Below are positions 17,740 to 25,701 of a stretch of 64,000 nt of DNA, piece after piece. Positions within the stretch are counted from its first letter, which is position 1. Every line of letters starts with the position of its first letter. Below the pieces are notes generated by a model. That model did no database searches. It was not told the DNA's origin and saw only the letters and a program-made list of their open reading frames with translations. Both the position numbers and the translations under genes were made by a program. The stretch is from CAVTGO01 sp963734275 (GTDB lineage Bacteria; Actinomycetota; UBA4738; HRBIN12), in the NCBI GenBank assembly GCA_963734275.1, contig CAVTGO010000006.1, positions 1 to 64,000 on the forward strand. Reading direction: 5' to 3'.

Positions 17740-17966
17740 GACGACTCCTTTCCGGTCGTGCTGCAGCTCGGTACTGCGACCTGCGCCCCCGTGATGTGCA
17801 GCGTCCCCGATCTGCTCCTCCTTCCTTGGTCGGAGGCCAGGGGCCCGCCGGGTGTCCGCCCTACGCGTCCGTCCGGCGAGCCCACCGGCCAAAGAGCACG
17901 GTAAGACCGAGCTGGGAGAGCGAGCATCGGGGTATGCACGCAGTTGACGTGCTCACGACACGTAGA

Positions 17967-19667
17967 TCAGATCAGCCCGTGCGTGTGCGCGTAGGCGGTA
18001 GCGGCTGCACGAGCGGCCTTCCCGTGCGCGCCGACCTTCGCATAGATGTTCGAGATGTGCCGCTCGACCGTGCGCACCGAGAGGAACAACGACTGCGCGA
18101 TCTCCTGGTTCGACAGGCCCTTCGCGATCTCGCGGAGGACCTCGACCTCGCGCTCGGTCAGCACGGTACCACCCTCGGCCCGAGGGCGGGCCGTCGAGCC
18201 GAGCCGCTTCAGCGTCTCTTCGGCCACGGCCGCGTCCGCGGCCGCGCCGAGCTGCGAGAGCGTGGTCAGCGCGATCTTCGCTTCGTGCTCGGCCGCGTCT
18301 CGCCGGTCGAGTCCTGCAAGCACGCGCGCCAGTTCCAGCCGGGCTCGCCCCGACTCCTGGACCCCTCGCGACCGCTCGAAGAGGTCGACGGCGTCTTCGA
18401 GGCTGCGTCGAGCCGCCTCCGGATCGCCGGCGGTGACCGCGGCGATCCCTTCCACGAAGCTCGCCGTGGCTCGAACCGCCTCGGTTCCTAGTGCCTCGGC
18501 CACCTCCTTCAACTCCACGAGCGCGTCATCCGCCCGTGCGGCATCGCCCTCGCGAAGACGAGCCAGCGCGAAGGCTGCCAATGCGTCGAGACGCTCCGGC
18601 GGGATCTCTCGAGGCACCCGTCGCAGATAGCGCTCGGCCAGATCCGAGGCCCCGGCGTGGTCGCCGCGATCGAGGGCCACGAACGCGCGCGAGAGAAGGA
18701 TGTCGGGACCGAATGCGCCTCGGAGCGGCTCGGAGCCGATCTCGTCCAGCAGCGCGAGCGCATCGTCGAACCGGCCCTGCCGCCGGCGAAGGTCTGCCAA
18801 TCGAGCCGAGGCCATCGCGCCTATCGACGGCTGAGACCCACCCAGCTCCGACAGCGTCGAGCGCAACTCGCTCTCGGCCTCCTCCCACTCCCCCTGCCAG
18901 ATCAGCGTGTTGGCGATCTCGCTGCGGCAGTACGAGAAGGTGGTCCGGTCGGTCCAGTCCCGGCAATAGTCCATCGCCTTGCGCGCCCACTGCGCTGCGC
19001 GGTCGTAATCCCGCACGCGCTGGCAGGCGGTGATCATGTAGCAGCACGTGTTGGTGATGACGGCCCGGTCGGTCAGCTCACCGCCGATCGCTGCCGCGAC
19101 CGCCTCGTCGAGGAGTGGCATGCCCCCCTTCACGTCGCCGGCGAGCACGAGGCAAAGGCCGGCCTGCCCCGTGGCCATCATCTCGAGATGCACCTCGCCG
19201 AGCGTGCGTCCGAGTCTGGCGGCTTCTTCGGAAAGCTCGCGGCCGTTCGCGGCGTCCTTGTCGTAGATCGCGGCGAGGAACCCTTCGCCTAGGGCGACCC
19301 AGCCGTGGATCGGCGTGGGATCGAGGTCCTCGACAAGCCCCTTCGCGCGGCGCAGCCATCCTCGAGCCACAGCGGGGGCGCCGAGGAACCCGATATGGGT
19401 CATGGCGATGCTCATGGCCACCCGCGCCGCATCGAGGCGGTCACCGCGCTCGCGGAACGCCCGGTAAGCGCGCTCCCGTGCGTTGTCCGACGCCTCGACA
19501 TCGGCGAGCCAGGAAGCCGCAAGGCCCAGACCCTCGAGCGCTTCCGGTGTCTCCTGGTCGGCGAGCGATGTCTCGAATAGCTCGCGCGCGTCCTGCCATG
19601 ACCCGCGCATCAGTGCCTCGCCGGCCCGGGCGAGAGCGTCGGTCGAGCTGGGGTTGGACTCCTGCAA
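17967..19667 (-). CDS. LuxR-family transcriptional regulator with TPR sensor region
   Basis: The 566-residue protein has about ten helical TPR-like repeats over residues 10-470 (for example ALEGLGLAASWLADVEASDN, RAAQWARKAMDYCRDW and SLEDAVDLFERSRGVQESGR) and a C-terminal LuxR helix-turn-helix at about 500-560: LTEREVEVLREIAKGLSNQE, then SLFLSVRTVERHISNIYAKV. It lacks the N-terminal AAA ATPase of MalT/LAL regulators, so it is a TPR-LuxR single regulator; the repeats probably bind a peptide, protein or small ligand. The C-terminal KAARAAATAYAHTHGLI is typical of actinobacterial members. The HxlR gene ends 8 bases upstream, suggesting co-transcription of two regulators. Confidence 0.9.
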   Translation of the reverse strand: MQESNPSSTDALARAGEALMRGSWQDARELFETSLADQETPEALEGLGLAASWLADVEASDNARERAYRAFRERGDRLDAARVAMSIAMTHIGFLGAPAVARGWLRRAKGLVEDLDPTPIHGWVALGEGFLAAIYDKDAANGRELSEEAARLGRTLGEVHLEMMATGQAGLCLVLAGDVKGGMPLLDEAVAAAIGGELTDRAVITNTCCYMITACQRVRDYDRAAQWARKAMDYCRDWTDRTTFSYCRSEIANTLIWQGEWEEAESELRSTLSELGGSQPSIGAMASARLADLRRRQGRFDDALALLDEIGSEPLRGAFGPDILLSRAFVALDRGDHAGASDLAERYLRRVPREIPPERLDALAAFALARLREGDAARADDALVELKEVAEALGTEAVRATASFVEGIAAVTAGDPEAARRSLEDAVDLFERSRGVQESGRARLELARVLAGLDRRDAAEHEAKIALTTLSQLGAAADAAVAEETLKRLGSTARPRAEGGTVLTEREVEVLREIAKGLSNQEIAQSLFLSVRTVERHISNIYAKVGAHGKAARAAATAYAHTHGLI

Positions 19668-19675
19668 TGGCTCCC

Positions 19676-20389
19676 TCAGCCCCTGCGCACCGTCCGGTTC
19701 AGCTTAGCGACCCGTGTCCCGGCCAGGCGTGATGCCTCGCTCCGGCGGTTCCAAGTCGGCAGGGCCCGCCCCAATGAAGCGGGACCAAGGACGCGGATCT
19801 GCTCCGCTCGGAGCGCGTCGATCCACTCGATCCTGCCGAGGTGCCACTCGGCGAGTGCTCTGGCGTCCGCCTCGACGAAGAGATCGACCTCGAACCCCGG
19901 ATCCTTCCGGCAGATCTCGGAGCGGTCACCGTCGAAGAGCACCCACATCGTCTTCACCTTGCCCGGTAGACCGGGGAAGTCGAAGCGGACGACGACCCGA
20001 CGGTCGGGAAGGCGGTCACGTTCCAGGTACCAGTGGACCCAGGCGTGGAGCACGAACCCAGGGTCGAGGTGATGGGGCCCGAGCTCGATCCATCGCTCGC
20101 CCCAAGCGCCCAGCGCCTTCATCACGATCATCAGGTCGCGTCCGGCCTCGGTCGGATGGTAGAGCGATCCGCGACCCGAGGGGCTCGGCGACGTCTCGAT
20201 CACCCCGGCGCGCTGAAGCTGCCGCAGCCGGGTGGTGAGCAGCGTCCGGGAGAGGCCCGGGGCGCCGTTCGCGATCTCCGTGAACGTGCGCGAGCCGTTC
20301 AGGACGTTGCGCAGGATAATCGGCGTCCACCGCTCCGCGAAGACCTCCGAGGCCCTCGCGATCGGGCAATACTGGCCGTAGGTCCGCAC
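19676..20389 (-). CDS. HxlR-family winged-helix regulator with C-terminal ligand-like domain
   Basis: Residues 1-100 are an HxlR winged helix: QYCPIARASEVFAERWTPII, then RTFTEIANGAPGLSRTLLTT, LRQLQRAGVIE and the wing SPSGRGSLYHPTEAGRDL. Classical HxlR proteins end at about 110-120 residues; here a further domain of about 130 residues (VVVRFDFPGLPGKVKTMWVL, KDPGFEVDLFVEADARALAE) resembles the SCP2-like/sterol-carrier fold attached to many actinobacterial HxlR proteins. It probably senses a hydrophobic ligand (inference). No convincing Shine-Dalgarno was seen before the ATG. It lies 8 bases upstream of the LuxR gene and may control it or the hydrolase upstream. Confidence 0.85.
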   Translation of the reverse strand: MRTYGQYCPIARASEVFAERWTPIILRNVLNGSRTFTEIANGAPGLSRTLLTTRLRQLQRAGVIETSPSPSGRGSLYHPTEAGRDLMIVMKALGAWGERWIELGPHHLDPGFVLHAWVHWYLERDRLPDRRVVVRFDFPGLPGKVKTMWVLFDGDRSEICRKDPGFEVDLFVEADARALAEWHLGRIEWIDALRAEQIRVLGPASLGRALPTWNRRSEASRLAGTRVAKLNRTVRRG

Positions 20390-20471
20390 GGAGCGAGTCT
20401 CGCACCGGCGGGTCCGGAGCGCCAGTCCACTTCCTGTACCTCGTCGGACTCAAGCGGCGCGCTCCCGGGCG

Positions 20472-21353
20472 TCAGCCCTCGAGTCCAGCCCTAAGCGCCG
20501 CCTCGAACGCCACGGGCTGCTCGACGAACGGCAGGTGCCCCGCATCGTCGATCGGGTACAGCGACCATCCGTACGCGGCGCTCGCCCGCTCGGCGTACCG
20601 GAACGGCATCACCCGGTCCTGACGCCCCCAGATCATCGCGACCGGCACCCGGATCTTCCGGAGCTGCCCGGCCGGAACGGGCTTCGTCCCGACTTCGCGC
20701 AGCAGCGTGCGGTTCGCGGCGCTCACGCTCGGCTGCCTCGCCCGGTCGATCTGATAGTCCTCGAGGGCCGCCAGGCGCTCGCCGGCCGCGGCCCTGACGC
20801 GATCGGCGTCCCGGAAGATCTGCCGCTGCAACCGCGCGACGCTGGCCCGGTCCGGTTTCCTGATCAGCCGGATCAGCGCGAACAGCAGGGTCGGCGGCGG
20901 GAGGAACCGACCGAGCGAGCCGGAGTCCACGAGGATCACCCTGCGGAGCTCATCGCTCCGCGCCACCGCCAGGCGCAGCGCGATGCTGCCGCCCATCGAG
21001 GCGCCGAGCATGATCGGCGGCTGGTCACACGTCTTCGCGATCAGCTCGGTAAGCCACTCGGTCACGCGACTTCCGCTCAGCGTCCCGCTTCTGATCGTGG
21101 ACCGTCCCATGCCCGGGAGGTCGGGGGCGATCACGCGATACCGGTCAACCGTCATTTGGACGAACGGCGCCATGATCTCGGCAAACCCGCCTTGCCCGTG
21201 GATGAGCACGATCGGCGGGCCATCGCCGCCCTCGAGCAGCGAGGTCGACACGCCCTCGACGTCGAGTCGCCGGTGCGTCACCGGCAGGCCTTGAATCAGG
21301 CGAGCCGCGAGGCGGTCCGGATCCGTCGTCTCGTTCGAGTCGTTCGGTGCCAT
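20472..21353 (-). CDS. Alpha/beta-fold hydrolase
   Basis: The 293-residue enzyme has the oxyanion motif VLIHGQGGF (about 49-57), nucleophile Ser119 in GASMGGS, the acid in IWGRQDRVMPF and the catalytic His in DDAGHLPFVEQP. The cap domain lies between about 150 and 220. It belongs to the large esterase/epoxide-hydrolase/C-C hydrolase group, so the substrate is unknown. ATG 21353 is chosen because GGGAGGA lies four bases upstream and the fold begins soon after; the open frame extends upstream but without family similarity. The tRNA-Lys fragment at 21458-21500 lies just before this gene. Confidence 0.85.
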   Translation of the reverse strand: MAPNDSNETTDPDRLAARLIQGLPVTHRRLDVEGVSTSLLEGGDGPPIVLIHGQGGFAEIMAPFVQMTVDRYRVIAPDLPGMGRSTIRSGTLSGSRVTEWLTELIAKTCDQPPIMLGASMGGSIALRLAVARSDELRRVILVDSGSLGRFLPPPTLLFALIRLIRKPDRASVARLQRQIFRDADRVRAAAGERLAALEDYQIDRARQPSVSAANRTLLREVGTKPVPAGQLRKIRVPVAMIWGRQDRVMPFRYAERASAAYGWSLYPIDDAGHLPFVEQPVAFEAALRAGLEG

Positions 21354-21457
21354 CGGGTCCTCCCTCGTTCCCTCGATGTCCCCTCGATCTCTCTCGTCCG
21401 TCATCTTCCGACCGAATGGCCGGGCGTCGCTAGGACAAGAACTGGACTTCCGCACCA

Positions 21458-21500
21458 GACTCTTCATCCGCAGGTTCAGGCTCGAATCCCTGGGGCCCAC
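21458..21500 (+). repeat. Degenerate 3' fragment of the tRNA-Lys gene (attachment-site scar)
   Basis: Compared with 16358-16401 of tRNA-Lys, this stretch keeps TCTT-ATCCGCAGGTTCAGG, CGAATCCCTG and GGGCCCAC. There are two substitutions (A to C after TCTT; one T to C in the T loop) and two one-base deletions, one of them in the G run. It lacks the 5' half, so it is not a functional tRNA. It has the same orientation as the intact gene. This is the arrangement left when an element integrates into a tRNA 3' end. It marks a border between the 16.4-21.4 kb genes and the catabolic island. Confidence 0.75.
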
Positions 21501-21533
21501 GGCTAAGTGTTTGGTCTCGGCTGGAGGTCGCCC

Positions 21534-23108
21534 TCAACGGGAGGCGATGCGCACCGAGCCGTCAGCGCGAGGGTCGGTCGCTGCATCCATCTGACCGCCT
21601 GCACCCTTGTTGATCAACTGTCCATGACCAACTTCTTCATCAAAGTCTTCCAGCAGGACGACCGGCATGCCCGTTCGTGCAAGATCCCTCAGCAACGCCT
21701 CGCCGGCTCTCCGCTCCACATGCAGAACGTCGGTCGGTTCACCCTCTTCCAAGCCACCCACCACCCATCGAGGAGCCGCCAGGGCGTCGGCTGCGGACTC
21801 GGAGCGAAGCGTTCGCAGGAGCAATTGGAGATGGATCTGTGGCTGTGCCTTTCCTCCCATGGCTCCCTGTATGCCGACCAACTCGGTGTCTCGACGGATC
21901 ATGAGCGGCATCAGGGTGTGCAACGGACGCTTACCGGGCATGAGGACGTTCGGGGAGTTGGGGTCCAGATCGAAGGAGGCGCCGCGATTGTGCAGGAGGA
22001 TGCCCGTGTCGGGCTCGAGGAGGCCGGAGCCGAACGTGTGGAAGACGCTCTGGATCACGGAGGCGGCGTTGCCTTCATCGTCCGCGGTAACGACCGCAAC
22101 CGTGTCACCCTTCGGGATCGCGGCTTCCGTTCCGATATCCGTTCCCGCTTCGAGGAGGGTCCGGGCGCGATCCAGAAGCTCCGCTCCATAGCGCTCAGAC
22201 AGGATCTCGGCCAGCGGGACGTCCTCGAATCGAGGATCCGCGAGGTGACGATCACGATCGCGGGAGGCCAAGCGACAGATCTCGACAAGCATCGGGGCAT
22301 GCCTTCCAAGCGGATCGGGGACCTCGTCGAGATGTGCGAGCGCGGCCAGGATCTCGAGGAGCACGAAGCCCTGAGAGTTCGGTCGCGTCGTGATCACTTC
22401 GACGTCTCGGTATGCGCCGGCGATCGGAGTGGTGATCTCGGTCTCGTGGTGCTCCAAGTCGTCGAGCGAAAGGGCACAGCCGAGGGCGTTGAGACCCGCG
22501 ATCAGTCGTCTGCCGAGCTCACCGCCATACAGCGCGGACGCGCCATCGGCTGCGATGCTTCGAAGCGAACTCGCCAAGGATGGTTGTCGCAGCAGCTCAC
22601 CTTCGGTCAGCGGCTGGCCGTTGACCGAGAATGTCGATCCCATGCCCGGATCGGATAGAAGCTCCGACGAGTTACGCAATGCACGATCCAGCGATCTGGC
22701 GACGGGGACACCTTCAGCAGCGAACTCGATCGCGGGGGCGAGGGCGGCAGCCAGAGGAAGTCGCGCCATCCTCGCCATCGACCCCCACGCCCCCACCGCT
22801 CCAGGTACGGTGATCGGCATCGGCCCTCGCAACGGCATCTGAGGTGAGTGTCGCCGAAGCGTTTCTGGCGAGCATGCAAGAGCTGCAGCACCCGACCCGT
22901 TGAGTGCCGTCAGCGCACCATCCGGTTGGGCAAGAAGCGCCATGATGTCGCCGCCGATGGAGCATTGGTGCGGATAGACAACCGTCAGAGCAGCAGCGGC
23001 GGCCAGCGCTGCATCGATGGCGTTCCCCCCGTCGCGGAAGATGGCCTCGCCGGCGTCGGTAGCGAGCCGGTGGGGTGTCGCGATGGCACAGCGCACGCTC
23101 GTGCTCAC
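21534..23108 (-). CDS. Gamma-glutamyltransferase-family Ntn hydrolase, copy 1
   Basis: The 524-residue protein has the GGT pattern: an N-terminal TPHRLATDAGEAIFRDGGNA and CSIGGDIMALL region, and the autocleavage/catalytic Thr336 in PKGDTVAVVTADDEGNAAS. The small-subunit blocks GSGLLEPDTGILLHNRG, NSPNVLMPGKRPLHTLMP and GAMGGKAQPQ follow. Members self-cleave at this Thr and hydrolyse or transfer gamma-glutamyl or other amides. No signal peptide is visible (MSTSVRCAIATPH), unlike secreted GGT, so a cytoplasmic catabolic amidase/acylase role is likely (inference). It overlaps the cyclodeaminase-like gene by 4 bases, so both are expressed together. Confidence 0.85.
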   Translation of the reverse strand: MSTSVRCAIATPHRLATDAGEAIFRDGGNAIDAALAAAAALTVVYPHQCSIGGDIMALLAQPDGALTALNGSGAAALACSPETLRRHSPQMPLRGPMPITVPGAVGAWGSMARMARLPLAAALAPAIEFAAEGVPVARSLDRALRNSSELLSDPGMGSTFSVNGQPLTEGELLRQPSLASSLRSIAADGASALYGGELGRRLIAGLNALGCALSLDDLEHHETEITTPIAGAYRDVEVITTRPNSQGFVLLEILAALAHLDEVPDPLGRHAPMLVEICRLASRDRDRHLADPRFEDVPLAEILSERYGAELLDRARTLLEAGTDIGTEAAIPKGDTVAVVTADDEGNAASVIQSVFHTFGSGLLEPDTGILLHNRGASFDLDPNSPNVLMPGKRPLHTLMPLMIRRDTELVGIQGAMGGKAQPQIHLQLLLRTLRSESAADALAAPRWVVGGLEEGEPTDVLHVERRAGEALLRDLARTGMPVVLLEDFDEEVGHGQLINKGAGGQMDAATDPRADGSVRIASR

Positions 23109-24100
23109 CCTGGAAGGAAGTGAACTTCTGTGCCCACCCCGGCCGCGCGCGCGAGCTCAACCGCTGCTTGGGCACAAACGAGATCCTGGATCGCTACGCC
23201 CGACGAGTCGAAGAGCGTGATCTCGGTATCGTCGGATCGCCCTTGCTTGCGGCCCGACAGAAGCTCTCCGAGCGTCGGCCCGAGATCGTCAACCTTCGCT
23301 GCACCGGCTGCAACTGCTTCCGCGAACTTCCCGTCCCCCAGTGACTCGCTCCGCCCGTCCGGAAACACCTTGGCAACCGCCATGACCTCCGGCGCGATCT
23401 CCGAACGGATCCCGAGCGCGTTGATGTGTTGCCCCGGGCGGATGTGTTCCTTCAACAGCACGCGATCGGGAGAGTTCGTCGCGGTCACGATCACGTCCGC
23501 ATCCCGGGTGGCCTCCCCTACGCTGGCTACCGGGTAGGCGTCGTAACCCAATCCATCGTGGGCACGGGCTGCGAAGTCTTCGCGTCGCTGGGGTGAGCGC
23601 GAGTACACGGACACGGCTCTCAGAGCCGGACAAGCAACCGCGAAGAAGGCCAGGCTCCACCACGCGAGCACGCCGCTGCCCACCACCCCGACAGATCTCG
23701 CGTCGTCACGAGCTAGGACCTCCGTGGCCAGCGCCGCTCCCGCCGCGGTCTTCAGCGCCGTGATATGGACTCCATCCACGATCGCCACGGGGAACCCCGA
23801 CGTGTCATCGAACAGCACGATGAGTGCTCCGAGGTTCGTGCCCGACGGATTCTCGGGGAAACGGGCGACGATCTTCGAGCCGAGCGCGCGCGACTCCGGC
23901 TCGTAACCAGCAAGGATCTTCAGCCAGCCGCGGGACTCTAGCGGTGGGCGAAGCCAGAGGTTCGGAGAGAGGGTGGCGCGTTCCTCGGCCAGATCGATGA
24001 ACACCCGACGCTGTTGCTCCAGAACGGTCGGCACGTCGAGGAGAGAACGCACCTCGTCGTACCCGAGAACGAGAGTCGAAGGAGCGGTCGGGTTTCCCAT
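23105..24100 (-). CDS. Ornithine cyclodeaminase/mu-crystallin family protein
   Basis: The 331-residue protein contains the mu-crystallin blocks: VLEQQRRVFIDLAEERATLS, LGSKIVARFPENPSGTNLGA, VDGVHITALKTAAGAALATE, the Rossmann segment SVGVVGSGVLAWWSLAFF, DADVIVTATNSPDRVLL and GQHINALGIRSE. Family members are NAD(P)-dependent cyclodeaminases, imine reductases or dehydrogenases of amino acids. The glycine motif GSGVLAWW departs from the usual GxGxQA, so activity on ornithine itself is doubtful. ATG 24100 is used because GGGAG lies eight bases upstream; an in-frame ATG ten codons earlier is less supported. It is coupled to GGT copy 1, so deamination or reduction of the amine released by that hydrolase is a plausible role. 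Confidence 0.85.
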   Translation of the reverse strand: MGNPTAPSTLVLGYDEVRSLLDVPTVLEQQRRVFIDLAEERATLSPNLWLRPPLESRGWLKILAGYEPESRALGSKIVARFPENPSGTNLGALIVLFDDTSGFPVAIVDGVHITALKTAAGAALATEVLARDDARSVGVVGSGVLAWWSLAFFAVACPALRAVSVYSRSPQRREDFAARAHDGLGYDAYPVASVGEATRDADVIVTATNSPDRVLLKEHIRPGQHINALGIRSEIAPEVMAVAKVFPDGRSESLGDGKFAEAVAAGAAKVDDLGPTLGELLSGRKQGRSDDTEITLFDSSGVAIQDLVCAQAAVELARAAGVGTEVHFLPG

Positions 24101-24219
24101 GTTTCTATCTCCCGCAACGAGTTCACGCATGGTCCGAACATGCCTGCCAAAGGGGGACGCAACGTCAAGCGAGAGCCGATCGTGGGGCGATTAGTATAGC
24201 AAGAGCTTTCGAGGCGGGA

Positions 24220-24990
24220 GTGACGACGAGCGGTTACGCGAACGGAAGTCTGGAAGGCAAGTCGGTGATCGTGACCGGCGCGAGCTCCGGTATGGGAGCC
24301 GAGATCGCCCGTGCTATGGCTCGCGAAGGCGCCAACGTCACCATCGTCGCGCGTGACGCAACCAGGCTGCGCGACACGGAACGAGACGTAGCAGCGACAG
24401 GTGCGACTGTAACCAGCGTGTTGGTCGACATCGCGACCGACGAGGCACCACGCCAGATCGTCGAGACAGCCGTCGGATCATTCGGCCGGATCGACGTGCT
24501 CGTGCACAGCGCCGGCATCTTCGAGCCCGTTCCCTTCGAGGAAGCGACCCTCGAGAGCTTGGACAGACAGTGGGCGGTCAATGTCCGCGCCCCGTTCGCG
24601 ATATCGCAGGCGGCTCTCCCTCATATGGGCGAGGGCTCCTCGATCATCGTCATCACCTCGCTGGCCGGAAAGGTTGGGTTTCCGCAATCGACCGCATACT
24701 GCGCGACCAAAGGTGCCCAAGAACTCTTCGTGCGTTCACTAGCAACAGAGCTGGCATCACGTGGGATCCGCGTCAATGCGGTCGCTCCCGGCAATGTGCA
24801 CACGGGCATGAACAACGAGACTTACGACGCCGACCCCGAGTACATGCAACGTCTCATCCAACGTACGCCTGCCAAGAGGATCGGCGAAGTCTCCGACATC
24901 GCTCCCGCAGTCGTGTTCCTCGCTTCCGATGCGGCGCGATTCATCCTCGGAGCGACGTTGGCTGTGGACGGAGGCTGGACCGCTCAGTGA
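24220..24990 (+). CDS. Short-chain dehydrogenase/reductase
   Basis: The 256-residue classical SDR has the cofactor motif VTGASSGMGAEIA (TGxxxGxG), Asp-rich VLVDIATDEAP, VHSAGIFEP, catalytic Ser in IVITSLAGKVG, Tyr/Lys in YCATKGAQ, VNAVAPGNVHTGM, and the C-terminal FILGATLAVDGGW. It oxidises or reduces a hydroxyl/carbonyl group with NAD(P)H. The start is GTG 24220, preceded by GAGG. It is the first plus-strand gene of the island, divergent from the cyclodeaminase gene and convergent with RidA. A degenerate TTAGTATAGCAA lies upstream but does not match the GTATAC operators well. Confidence 0.9.
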   Translation: MTTSGYANGSLEGKSVIVTGASSGMGAEIARAMAREGANVTIVARDATRLRDTERDVAATGATVTSVLVDIATDEAPRQIVETAVGSFGRIDVLVHSAGIFEPVPFEEATLESLDRQWAVNVRAPFAISQAALPHMGEGSSIIVITSLAGKVGFPQSTAYCATKGAQELFVRSLATELASRGIRVNAVAPGNVHTGMNNETYDADPEYMQRLIQRTPAKRIGEVSDIAPAVVFLASDAARFILGATLAVDGGWTAQ

Positions 24991-25006
24991 TCCGAAGAAG
25001 ATGGTC

Positions 25007-25495
25007 TCAGGCCGTTATCTCCACATCGAGCCAGCACTCGAAGCTGTTGTTGCGCGCGAGACTCGTTACGCCGATGGTCGCGCGGCCCCCGAGTCCGGCT
25101 TCTTCACCGAAGACATCGCGGAACAGGTCCGTGCAACCGCTCGAGACCTTATGGATGTCCGTGAACTCAGGGACGCAGACGACGAAATTGAGCGACCGGA
25201 CGATGGATCTCACCCTGTCCAGCGACCCGACCGCCAACCGGATACCGCCGAGGCAATTCAAAGCGGTCTGACGCGCGGCCTCATACCCCTGCTCGATCGT
25301 GAGATCGGCGCCCAATCTGCCCGTGTGGATGAGGACTCCATCGGGGAGCTCGGGCACGTGCCCACTCAGGGTCAAGAGATTGCCCAAGATGTGATGCGAC
25401 TTCATGCTCCCGTACGTCAATCCGAAGTACGGCATCTTCGTGAAATCGGGGATCTCGAGACCCATGTCTTCAGCACGCTTCTCGAAGTCGGGCAT
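25007..25495 (-). CDS. RidA/YjgF/RutC-family enamine/imine deaminase-like protein
   Basis: The 162-residue protein has the RidA fold with LLTLSGHVPELPDG, YEAARQTALNCLGGIRLAVG, LDRVRSIVRSLNFVV, FRDVFGEEAGLGGRATIG and the terminal VTSLARNNSFECWLDVEI. The Arg of GGRATIGV and the Glu of FEC match the substrate-binding Arg and the conserved Glu of active RidA enzymes. RidA proteins hydrolyse reactive enamines/imines released by PLP or ring-opening enzymes; RutC plays a related part in pyrimidine catabolism beside the LLM enzyme RutA. An N-terminal extension of about 30 residues makes it longer than the usual 130. Operator 25547-25558 lies about 50 bases before the ATG, linking it to the GTATAC regulon. 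Confidence 0.85.
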   Translation of the reverse strand: MPDFEKRAEDMGLEIPDFTKMPYFGLTYGSMKSHHILGNLLTLSGHVPELPDGVLIHTGRLGADLTIEQGYEAARQTALNCLGGIRLAVGSLDRVRSIVRSLNFVVCVPEFTDIHKVSSGCTDLFRDVFGEEAGLGGRATIGVTSLARNNSFECWLDVEITA

Positions 25496-25546
25496 ACCCG
25501 GCGTCTCCCTTCGTCGGCTCGCGCCTCAACGGCATCGCGGGCCGGG

Positions 25547-25558
25547 ATTGTATACACC
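25547..25558. promoter_or_regulatory. GntR/FCD-type operator, site 1 (RidA promoter)
   Basis: ATTGTATACACC contains the palindromic core GTATAC with the left flank seen at the other four sites. It is 52 bases upstream of the RidA start. TNGTATACNA-like palindromes are the classic FCD-GntR operator, and a GntR/FCD gene is in this island (44706-45401). Confidence 0.6.
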
Positions 25559-25701
25559 ATCTCGCCTCCATCAAACCCGGGCCTCTGACCGGCAGAGCGA
25601 CGAGTGGCGCCCTCTGGATGCATGCAGCCTCCTGCGGCGCGACGACGGCCTCGATCGGCGACGCCGCGTGAAGATTCGAACGGTACGGTCAGCTGCAACC
25701 G

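Noticed and set aside
16405..21500. Integrase, excisionase or transposase between the two tRNA-Lys copies
   Set aside because: No tyrosine- or serine-recombinase motif or terminal inverted repeat was found in any frame; the genes present are SnoaL-like, cupin, regulators and a hydrolase.
24191..24202. TTAGTATAGCAA before the SDR gene as a sixth GntR operator
   Set aside because: It lacks the GTATAC core (GTATAG) and has one extra base on each side of the centre, so it does not fit the five-site consensus.
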